NCBI GenBank assembly: GCA_023630585.1
Contig: CM042543.1
Span: 18,583,260 to 18,647,259, forward strand
Source: Cranoglanis bouderius
Lineage: Eukaryota; Chordata; Actinopteri; Siluriformes; Cranoglanididae
Reading direction: 5' to 3'
DNA: 64,000 nucleotides
Part shown: positions 54,692 through 64,000 of the stretch, one piece after another
How positions within the stretch are numbered: position 1 is the stretch's first letter
Layout: each line of letters begins with the position of its first letter
The notes under the pieces: generated by a model
Seen by the model: only the letters and a program-made list of their open reading frames with translations
Databases searched by the model: none
Told to the model about the DNA's origin: nothing
Translations under genes and position numbers: made by a program

Positions 54692-55050
54692 ACAATCAGT
54701 CATCCAGGATTTCACAATGTTGCATTCGCAGAAATTAACGTGTGACATTATCATGTGGTCATCACAATGTGCATTCAGCCAAGGCCCTCTTCGATTCACA
54801 TGCGTCGAACGCAAGTATAGCTAAAAGGTTTCATTTACCAACAAACATCACCGCCAAAGACAAAATTTCATACAATTGCAATTTCGCCAGTTCATGTAGT
54901 TGTCCGCAAAAAAAAAAAAAGCACAAAAACACTGCAAGTTGCATCCTACATTATAAAAAAAGCAGCAGGAAAAATCAAGCATTTTTGACAACAACAATCA
55001 CAAAAAAAAAACTCTGCGAAACTCTATACAGACTGAACAGTAATCTGTTC
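54692..55050. repeat. Dispersed repeat, copy 1
   Basis: CAGTCATCCAGGATTTCACA...TTCGCAGAAATTAACG recurs at 59397-59442 as CAGTCACTCCAGGATTTCAC...ATCGCAGAAATTAACG. The rest includes A-runs and CTCTGCGAAACTCTAT near 55011. Family not identified. Confidence 0.55.
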
Positions 55051-56417
55051 TGTCTCAGTCACAGTGGTGCCTCTAGTACTGGATTTAGTTTTTGTTTTTT
55101 AAATCCATCTTTTGAACTGGTAATAGACTTTATTTCTGTTCCATTTCAGATTACTACTGATACTACATAATAGATCATGTTCTCTGTAATCGAACATTGT
55201 GAACATTGTGGTCCTTGTCAATACACTTCGTTGCAATTCCTTTACTGGGATGACGAACAGCAGAATACCGACCCTATCTAATAAAATAACCAAGCATAGC
55301 TGTAATCAGATCTAATTTTGTGTGTTTAGACACTCAATGCCATGGCCAGTCATTTGAGAATGTTTTATATTCCCGCAAGTAGAGGTCTCTTGCATGTTAG
55401 CGAATAGCTTAGCTATTGCTTTATCTGACACACCAAACACATTTTGCTGATTAAACAGTCCGAGCACAAGCAATTAGCTAAAAGCCTGCATTTTAACATA
55501 AAGGGGGGAGACAGTATAGTGATGAATGTCAAGTATTTGGGACAATAAGCAAACGTTAAGCTTCTAATTTGCCTGCTTATAGCTGAATGCCTTACAGCAG
55601 CTATATTTTAAACTGTTACAAGAACACCACCTACAGCCTAGTAGAAAGCTGCAACACACAGAGTGTGAACTTCATTAGACAAGCAATTCCTGAAAAAGTT
55701 ATTTGAATGTTACAATGCTGCCATAAGAAACAGACCACCAAATGGGCTAATGGGCTATAATCAGTAATTACTTGAAACAAACTTTGCTATTAATTTGTTT
55801 GGCCTATTAGCAAAGAGGGAGCTCATGAAGGCAGAGCTTTTTAGTTTAGATATATATATGAACATTACCAGGTTGAAGTGATATAAATATAAACCAATTT
55901 TGTACCTTAATGTGACACACATCTGATTTCTTCAGCACTGTGTGGACACACAAATCCAATATTATCAAATCAGACCTGAGCCACTTTCGTTGTGGTCTTA
56001 AATCGGATAAATACGGTATCTGATAAGTGGCCATACAACAAGAAAGACAACAGTCAGGTCTGAATTCGTGTGGCTTTTCCTCACCACACATGTGCATATC
56101 ACTGTCGTAATCATCATTCAGTGTTGGAAGCATGGCAAAACAACATCAGCGATGATATTTAGTGGAATTATTAAGAAATTAGTTATTTACTTGATATTTG
56201 GGGAATCAATTCAAGCAAAACTGGAAGGAATGACAGGTGCATTCAAATTGAAGGCAGATACGAGTCACTTGTGGTGACAAATATGAACTGCAAATGTGGA
56301 CAGATCCAATCTGAGCAAAAAATCGTGTGCAAAGAAGCTTGTAATGTGAACATGGCCTTATAGAACACCCCCAGAGAAAAAAGAAGAAAAAAAAATTATA
56401 TTATATAAATACAATAC

Positions 56418-56419
56418 TA

Positions 56420-56454
<35 letters not shown>

Positions 56455-56462
56455 TACACACA
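56418..56462. repeat. (AT)n(AC)n microsatellite
   Basis: TA units to 56440 followed by CA units to 56462. Confidence 0.9.
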
Positions 56463-59154
56463 CTAAATTTCCACCCCAAAATAAATAAATAAATAGCTGA
56501 GACTTATGCTCAAAGGCAACAACCATTGCGAGAAATGGTGTAAAAACACATTCAAAATTATCAACATACTTATGTGCAATTACCTGCAGGCTTTCTTCCA
56601 GGAGTTTCTTTGTTTTTTTTTTAATCTGTATATAACCCAACACATAGCCCGGTTTGCTCAACTGAAAATCTATGCTATAGTTTATAGTACTAGCAGTACA
56701 TGTTATATGCATGCAGTTAATTAGCTTGTAATATTCTATTTATAAAGCCAGGCTTTTCCACATGCATAAAATTGAACTAACCACAGACGAGAAGGATCAA
56801 CAAAAGCAACCTCAGTGAAGTATATAAGCTGTTATGACAAAATAAATCCATGTAAATTCGTGTTGTATCTTTGAGTGAGTGGGGAAAAAAGTGATAATTT
56901 ATTAAATATTCACCCAGATTTAAAATGATCCTGCTATATAATAATATATTTGGGGGGGGGGAATAGGAGATTTTGCATATTACACAATATTAGATCCAAA
57001 TATATTCCTAGGCAGAGGTGTATAGTCATATCATCTATTTATTCATTAGAAGCAAAAGAAACAGTTGTAAAACTTATTTTATCTCCATTATAAATGATGT
57101 AGGATTTAGGGAAACCTTAACCTCCACTGCATGACTTATGGTTTGGATCGCACGATATGTTTTAGAGCAGGAGCGAAAGAAAAAGCATCCTCAGACCCCT
57201 AATTAAACAGTTTGACAGCCATGTTATTAAGAGCTTATGCTATAACCACACATTCCTGCTACTTGAGAGCATTAATATATGTGATACCAAACCCTATGCA
57301 GGCTGACTGACACGTGATAGGCTACACCACAAGGAGATTGTGCTTTAGATGGTGTCAACTTTCAGCTAAGGAGGAGAAAAAAAAGAAAAGAAAATCAGCT
57401 CTTAGCATACATCTTTCAGAAGTATAATCTTTCTGATTTGTACAACATTTAAAGCTACTTTAAAAAAAGTCTCACTGCTTCTGTAGTGCAACTCTGGGCT
57501 GGATTCGGGTCTCTGGTACATCTCAGTGATTGTAAATTAAATATTAGCAGAGACAGATGGCACCCCTTATTTGAGAACATACTGACAGCGACAGAGTGGC
57601 CTTACTTGACAGTTGTATGAGTCAGTCAGCAGGACACAGACCTCTGCACGCACACACCTTAATTATTAACAAGCACAGCTTCATTTCCCAATGCGAGAGA
57701 GGTGTAAGTGCAACTTAAGGAGTCTACTCAGCCTGCCTCATTATTAAAAGCACCAGTAAGGTAAAGGCAGGAGACAGAAACAATAGTGCTGAGACGAGAC
57801 ATGTAGGATGTTGTGTTTGGCTGACCCTTTTTACCTGTGCAGCAAGGAGCCATGACCTTACACACTCTTCCAACAGCATTTTCCACATTTTTTCACTGGG
57901 TATATGGAATTGCGTCTACCTCGATTCCCAGGGATTTCCTGAAAATAACAATCAGTGCTCACATAGCAAGCACACTAATGGAAAAATGTGATATGGGGAT
58001 TATATGTGCTTGTGGTGCCACTGTACAATTTCATGACACTGACGGAAAGTTTCATCAACCACCAAGCACTTTAGTGAGAGAGTTTCCTCTGACTCAGCTG
58101 CACCAGCACAGCGCTGTGCCATTCGCCTGTTTTAGGACTTGAGAATAAAAATCACCGTGAACTGTCAGATTGATCAGACATGTTGCCTCAAGAGGCTTTT
58201 GGTTATGTCAAGCAGACTTTGTAAATTGTATGTTTTAGTTTAAGTTGTGACCAGTAGTGGATGAGGAAAAGAGGTAGCAGGTTAGCCGTTTTTATAGGGG
58301 GGAAAAAAAGAAGTAGAAGAAATCTAATGCATTGGGCATTAATGTGTGTTTGGACAATAGCTTTGCGTTACTGGGTACAAAGATTAGATTCCACTCCACT
58401 GAACATTTGACTAGATCCTATTTGCAATTCAAATTCACACTCGTTCATTCAACTGCACTATTTAACGAACTAATGCAGCTCTTGCGCTGCTGAAAATCAA
58501 TTATTCATGCCTGGAAGTCAGCTGGGAAGACGTCTGAAAGTCTTCTGTGCAAGAGGGCGGGGGCAGCCTTGATTTTTTTTAAAATGTCAGTCATACATTT
58601 ATATCCTGATGAATTACATTCCTGTAGCTTCTAAACCATCATTTAACTTGCATGCTAACAATTTAGCTAATAAATCTCGCTAAGTGACACACAAACTTGT
58701 ATGTGCATTTGTGCAAATAGTGGATTTGTTTCCACCAAACATAACCCCCCCCAAAAAACCCTATCCATTCCAGGAGTTTAAACTGTAATGTCACATTGTG
58801 ATTAATACAATTTTTGTCATATTTAGGGGATAATAATGTGGGGTAACAAAGTGTCAAGCACATGCTAACTCCTACTCTGTTCTGCCTCAGCTGTGACAAA
58901 TAACTCTTCATGACTTCATATCTTATAGACAAAGTTTTAAAGTGTCTCATTATGAGAAAGTTTAATACAAAAACAAGGTCAGTATCAACAAATCTACCAA
59001 ACTTTCATTCAAAATACCTCAAAAAACATAAAAACATTCTGTTAGCAGATCCTCTGTTGTAGCCAATCATGCATTTATGTTAATTATTTAGCTGAAGGCA
59101 ATCCTCGAGAAAGAGAGGAATTCTCACATATTTGCCCTCTCTGGTCTGATTAGT

Positions 59155-59183
59155 TAAACAACAACAACAACAACAACAACAAC
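59155..59183. repeat. (CAA)n microsatellite
   Basis: About nine CAA units. Confidence 0.95.
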
Positions 59184-59396
59184 ATGTGGAAAAAATTAAA
59201 CAAAAACTGAATGCCTAGAAATAACTAGAAAGAAGAATGCATTTATTCTCCATTTCAAACTCATAACAAATGTCTCATCTGTTCAGAATTATTAATGCTA
59301 GTCAGAATTGGTAACGTGAAGCGGAAGTGCAAAATAAAACAAAATAACATCATAGTTTTGTCTTATCTATCTTTTGAATTGTTGTGTCTTATCTAT

Positions 59397-59480
59397 CAGT
59401 CACTCCAGGATTTCACTATTTGGCGATCGCAGAAATTAACGCAAAATCAAGCAAACGCTGCAACTCATCATGAACTAATC
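59397..59480. repeat. Dispersed repeat, copy 2 (short)
   Basis: Shares the GGATTTCAC...GCAGAAATTAACG block with 54692; ends near CATGAACTAATCATGAATGG. Confidence 0.5.
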
Positions 59481-60304
59481 ATGAATGGATAAGCATTAAA
59501 AGCGGTAACCGTTGCCTCTGTTCTGTCATGTTAGTTGCTTTTCTTAACTTTTGTACTAAGAAAGGAATTTTCAGCAGCTGCACCTTCCAAATTTTTTGTT
59601 GGATATCCTGATCTAAACAATCATAACATCATTTCTAGTTGTGATTTATAGCTTGTATGTTAATGTTTTCATCACCATCTTAAACGAAGTGAATATGAAA
59701 ATTCACCAGTCAACAGATAAGAAAAAAAAAGTATAACACAAAGACCAGCAAGCTTGTTAACATAATTTGTTCATTCAAAGGTGATAATAAAAGCAGCAAA
59801 AACCCAACCCACACTAGAAAACTTTCCCGCACTTTTCGTTTATGCAGGAAAAATGTAAAATTATATGATAATGACTTTTTAAAATCTAAAATAAAATGCA
59901 GCTTTATCTTTGCATCTTTGGTACCACGCTAGGAAATGTTATAAGCATCTAGCTGACTCAAGGCACGCCCTCATGTCTGTCTTACAAGTGTAAATAATGG
60001 TGTCTTCAGCCAACTTTTTTCAGTTATACAAAACAATTATTAATATGGTAAATAGTAAAGTAAGCCAACCCGTGTTGTAGCTTATCAGTGCACCCTGACA
60101 CCAAGGAAAGAACAGTGTGAGACACCATGAACGCAAACCTCATATATGGCTTTCAAGGACAACTCCGGTCCAAAAAGATGTAGAAGGCCTAGGTACTAGT
60201 TATAAAGTATATTACACACTTCTCAAAGCCTATAGCAAGATAAATCCAGAAAAATCCATAACAGGCTGATACAGCTGCTAATATACCTTTATTTCTCAAA
60301 ATAA

Positions 60305-60606
60305 GTGACCAAATTGGGGAGAACAGGGTTCTACAAAGTTTCTACAAAGTTGGAAGCATATGATTGTATAGCTGTAGCATTACAATTTCCCTTCACTGGA
60401 ATTAAGATTGCTGGAACATGTTTTGGCATCACACAGTGCACAGTGAGGTCCATGAAGACATGGATTGCCAAGGGTCCTCCACTCCAACCTTGGCAATCCA
60501 TGTCTTCATGGACCTCACTGTGCACTGTGTGATGCTGGAACATGTTTAGGCCCCTTAATACATATGGGTGTGATGGTCAGGTGTCCACAAACATTTTGCC
60601 ATACAG
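60305..60606. mobile_element. MITE fragment with an internal 48 bp perfect hairpin
   Basis: Left part (GGAAGCATATGATTGTATAG...CCCTTCACTGGAA) is the same family as 16070-16140, and the right end GGTCAGGTGTCCACAAACATTTTGCCATA matches the MITE terminus at 16410-16445. Between them are perfectly complementary arms at 60426-60473 and 60488-60535. Confidence 0.75.
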
Positions 60607-62172
60607 TATGGGTATAACTAAAGGTATAATTCAAACAGGAAAACATGGGTTTAGGCATCTGACCAACTATAATGGCTGGTTATCCTTCACAGTGCTCAAG
60701 ACAGCATACAACATTATTTACTGATATTGTGTTGATGGTATTCTGGTATACACGGATTCAGAATATGTCTTTTTAATCCTCTGCATGCATTTTTCAACCT
60801 TGAAGTGTTCATGCTTTGAAGGGAACTGGGGCACATTTCATAGTAAATGTTGGCTAAATACCTGCTGCCTGTGCACTCCTGTGCCATCTGAGACTGCCAT
60901 ATGTGGAATTTAAAATTCTAACTCCCTTAAACCACTGGCTTATTCCATGCAGTGTTATTTAGCCACTTCAAGGCTACATATGGAAAGAACAAAGAAGTCA
61001 AAGCCTGTAAAAAGGCCAACTAAAAAGGTGTAAAGTGAAAGCGAATGTTCTCGCAAAAAGGTGGTCACTGGAGCACAGGCTAATTAGGGCTTTCATGCCA
61101 CTGTGACCCATATTACAGCAGAGCCTGGGGCTGTTTCACTGGGTATTGAAACATTCCAGTCCAATCAATATTCACACCACCAGTCTCACACCATAAGATT
61201 GCCTTCTTGTAATTACTGAGGAAACACTGTGTGTGCGTGTCAGTTTCAGCAATAATTGTGGCCCCATTCTCTCAGACACTGTTCCATATATATCCACTAA
61301 CTGGCTGAGCTAGCAGCGTGCAGGTCATTAAAGCTAATTAGTGTAACGATCCTTTACACACCACCACCAGACAGGAAAGCAAATCCCGCTGCCAATATCA
61401 GGAACACTAGACACTGCACTGAGAAGGTTTCAGCCAATGGAAAAATGTTTTAAAATGCTACAAATATGTTCTGACAGGACAGGAAAAGACCATTTTAAAA
61501 GAGTCACCAAGACAAATGCAAAAACAGTTGCTTGGGCTCGGTTCTTTTCATCCTTTGAAGTATTTGATACTGTAAAGTTTCCATCCTACTGACTCACTGC
61601 CTTTTTGAAAAATGCCACACAAGAGCAATGGGGATAATTCAAGGTAAAGCAATTCACCACCACTAGCCGCCATAAAGAACATAAACGTCATGTTGAAGCC
61701 AAGTGCGCAAACAAACACACAAAGAGGCCAGGTGACATTGAACATGGAGCAGGCCATCACTATCTGTCACATGGGCTCCTTTGGAGACAATACTGCTTTT
61801 AGGCACACCCTTTTTAAAGCACCATAAACAGAAAAGGTTATAAAACAGGCTGATTTTTAAGGTGGTGCTGAGGTTCTTAACATCATTTTCACATGGTAAG
61901 AATTTCGGCGGGCCTCTTCCTGCACAAATGGACAGGTCTAGAAGTGTTTAAGTCATGAAGGACTTCCACAAAAACAAAACTCCAGAAGAAAGGGTTATCT
62001 GACACCATTTGGATTTGTGACAGTGCAGTTTTGTGGCTACTATAGTAGCATGAAGTAAACACACAGGACATACACATTAAGCACAGGCAGACCAAACAAA
62101 TCCCATACACCCTTAAACTTTCTGTGAGTGTGTTCTGTGGGCATGACTCAGAGGATGAAAGGAGAAAAAGAA

Positions 62173-62174
<2 letters not shown>

Positions 62175-62241
<67 letters not shown>
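62175..62241. repeat. (GA)n microsatellite
   Basis: About 33 GA units. Confidence 0.95.
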
Positions 62242-62244
<3 letters not shown>

Positions 62245-63495
62245 TCCAGAGTCCATGGCAACCCCCTTGCCCAGAGAGCTGACACACTCTCTCTCCCCTC
62301 TCTACCCCTCTATTAAGCAAATGTAGTCTATTATAACCCACCTCCATAATGGAGGCTCAGAAACAAGCTCAACAGATTCAGTGCCAGAATGCTATGGACT
62401 ATGCACACGCCCACATCAATGTCTCAAAGGTTTACCATATCAGCATACAACAGAGAGAGGTGCTGAGTCACCTGGGCTCTTTGGAGCCTCTCTAAGCTTT
62501 AAGGCTTAACATGTTACTTAAATCATTTACTTTTAAAAGAGTGATTGATCTTTAGCCAGGGCTCCAAACATGATGGATCTGCTGTACATGCCCTGCTAAA
62601 AAACAAATGTCTATCAAATAACTGAGTGAAACCACACTAAAGCTTACAGATGCTCCATATGCCAGATGAAACACTGATGGACCTGTCTGCCAGCTTTACA
62701 ATATAAACCACAAAAGCACTTGTCTCCCACCAAAACAAGAAGTAAGAAGTGCTGGTCCATGCACCAAAATAAACACTGATCAAAGACCAGTTCTGTCCTG
62801 TCCTGTCCTGTCCACTTAATTAGGATACTAAGCAAGATGTTTGAAATCAATTACGTTATTTGTACTAGGCTTGTGTGATATAGATTTTTTCCTTGTTCAT
62901 GATTTACTATTTTAAAAATTGCTTTAAAAAAAAAATAATAATAAACCTTGAAAAATGATCATTTCCACCATTTCAGGTTTAAGGGGAATACAAGAGGACG
63001 TAATATCACCAGCTGTGCAGTAGTGAATACTACAGTAGTTTAATGCTCTTTTTTCTGTCAAAATTTGTGTCCTTGTTTTGCTTTCAGTCGAAAAGTTTAA
63101 AGTGCAGTTTTTGACCATTTTTGGCCAAAATATTTCTGTGGCATCCCTAATAAATATAGTTAACTGTTGCTAAATATGCACTTATCTAATGTTAGCAACA
63201 TCAAGCATAAATTGACATTTTATTTCAGATAAATGAACTCAAAATATTCTCAATTTCCTTGACAGAAAGCTAAATGGAGATTCAATAGGTGATGTTCAAC
63301 CAATCAAAACATTTGAAGGCCCAAAGATGTCTGCAGAACAACCAGAATCCAACTAGTCAAATATTACATGCATTAAGCAAATATGTACCAAACCAGTTAC
63401 ACCTTGTTAGAATGTATAAATGACAGTAATTATGCTTGGCTTTTTTTAGTTATTACATTTTATATAAAAAGTGAGAAGATTTTGTGTGAGCAAAG

Positions 63496-64000
63496 AAGTA
63501 GAGATGCACCGATCGACTGGCCAGGGACCGGAATCGGTCGATTTTATGCATGCTCGGCCCAGACCGGTGACCGGCCGGTCAGTCTCACGTCTTTCCGATT
63601 CCGAGCCGGTCCGTGTTGTTGCCAGCGGCACAGGCAATAACATCACAGCCACGCTCACAGCCGCATGTAAACATGTCGTAGGCAAAACCGTGAAAACCCA
63701 TTGACCTACTGGAGGATCAACAAAGATCGTTTCCCTGCGTTTGCTCCACTTGCCCGAGCCCCTACCTCTCTGTTCCATGTACAAGCGTTGAAAGTGATCG
63801 CTTGTTTGGCTTGGCTGGACATGTGATAGATGAAAGGAGAAACCGATTATCAGGTGACGAGGCAGAGATGCTTCTGTTTGTGAAGAAAAACTTGCCATTA
63901 ATGCTCAAGTATACATATGTTGGCAACAAAGAAAAGGTGCCTTGTGTAACGCTTTACACAGAGAGGCCGGATTGCCTGAATGGTTGTAGCCAGGTGTAAG
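63496..64000 (+). mobile_element. Decayed hAT element, 5' end and C-terminal dimerisation domain
   Basis: Starts near TAGAGATGCACCGATCGACT, a hAT-type terminus. After about 190 bases of non-coding sequence, the plus strand encodes YWRINKDRFPAFAPLARA, a frameshift near 63759, then YLSVPCTSVESDRLFGLAGH, VIDERRNRLSGDEAEMLLFV and KKNLPLML. This is the hATC dimerisation domain of hAT/ZBED-type transposases. Everything from the BED finger to the catalytic core is missing. The 3' terminus is outside the window. Confidence 0.82.

Larger units (their letters stand above)
51432..64000 (-). other. Large 5' intron of ccdc88c (continues beyond window)
   Basis: No sequence matching the first ~90 residues of Daple (VSELLELFLQSP, MYMDLVDGIFLN, VNLRIQNLTIL in human) was found here on the minus strand, so the upstream exons are further right. 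Content: hAT-type element, MITEs, microsatellites and long unrecognised AT-rich stretches (52930-54690, 55070-59390, 60620-62170, 62245-63490). Confidence 0.65.

Noticed and set aside
54742..55170. 142-codon plus-strand frame
   Set aside because: Overlaps a dispersed repeat with A-runs; the composition (Lys/Asn/Ser) and lack of any domain argue against a gene.
61889..62347. 152-codon minus-strand frame with a Ser-Leu run
   Set aside because: Driven by the (GA)33 repeat; the flanks show no splice-compatible or family-like sequence.

Overview
The window is vertebrate nuclear DNA, almost certainly from a teleost fish. The genes are split by GT/AG introns, Tc1-like transposons with ~200 bp inverted repeats flanked by TA are abundant, tRNA-derived SINEs and long (CA)n tracts are present, and the two genes sit in the same order and orientation as in mammals. 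The SINE head near 37,270 and the Tc1 density suggest an otophysan such as a catfish, but that is only an impression.

Two protein-coding genes are supported, both on the minus strand. (1) gpr68 (OGR1, a proton-sensing class A GPCR) is an intact single-exon reading frame at 11064-12104. A good splice acceptor lies 96 bases upstream of its start codon. A CpG-rich stretch near 15.2-15.6 kb may hold its promoter and first non-coding exon. (2) ccdc88c (Daple) fills 19.8-51.4 kb and beyond. I traced 27 consecutive coding exons with compatible splice phases. Together they give 5,553 coding bases (1,850 codons plus stop), from inside the N-terminal Hook-like domain, through the long coiled coil and the Galpha-binding-and-activating (GBA) motif, to the C-terminal Gly-Cys-Val PDZ-binding tail. 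The first exons (about 90 residues by comparison with human Daple) lie beyond 64000, so 51.4-64 kb is one large intron or part of it.

Layout: 1-11 kb is intergenic and transposon-rich, including a three-level nest of Tc1-like elements at 5.2-8.7 kb and an internally deleted Tc1 copy at 9.97-10.82 kb. gpr68 follows at 11-12.2 kb. The gpr68/ccdc88c spacer (12.2-19.7 kb) holds three more repeat copies. ccdc88c introns contain two further Tc1-like elements of about 1.55-1.6 kb (25.9-27.5 and 39.7-41.3 kb), a 114-unit CA repeat, two SINEs, an interstitial telomere-like tract, and a pair of related segments flanking one exon. The last 12.5 kb carries a 541 bp hAT-type element with an 8 bp target duplication, a 48 bp perfect hairpin inside a MITE, and the start of a decayed hAT element with its dimerisation domain at the right edge.

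Functionally, GPR68 couples extracellular acidity to Gq and other G proteins, while Daple is a cytoplasmic Dishevelled-binding protein that activates Galpha-i downstream of Frizzled. Their adjacency is conserved synteny; nothing here shows joint regulation. The most notable new candidate is an open, stop-terminated stretch in the intron at 28.1-31.3 kb that could be an alternative last exon of ccdc88c, giving a Daple without the GBA and PDZ-binding motifs. I found no CRISPR array, operon or other prokaryotic-type system.
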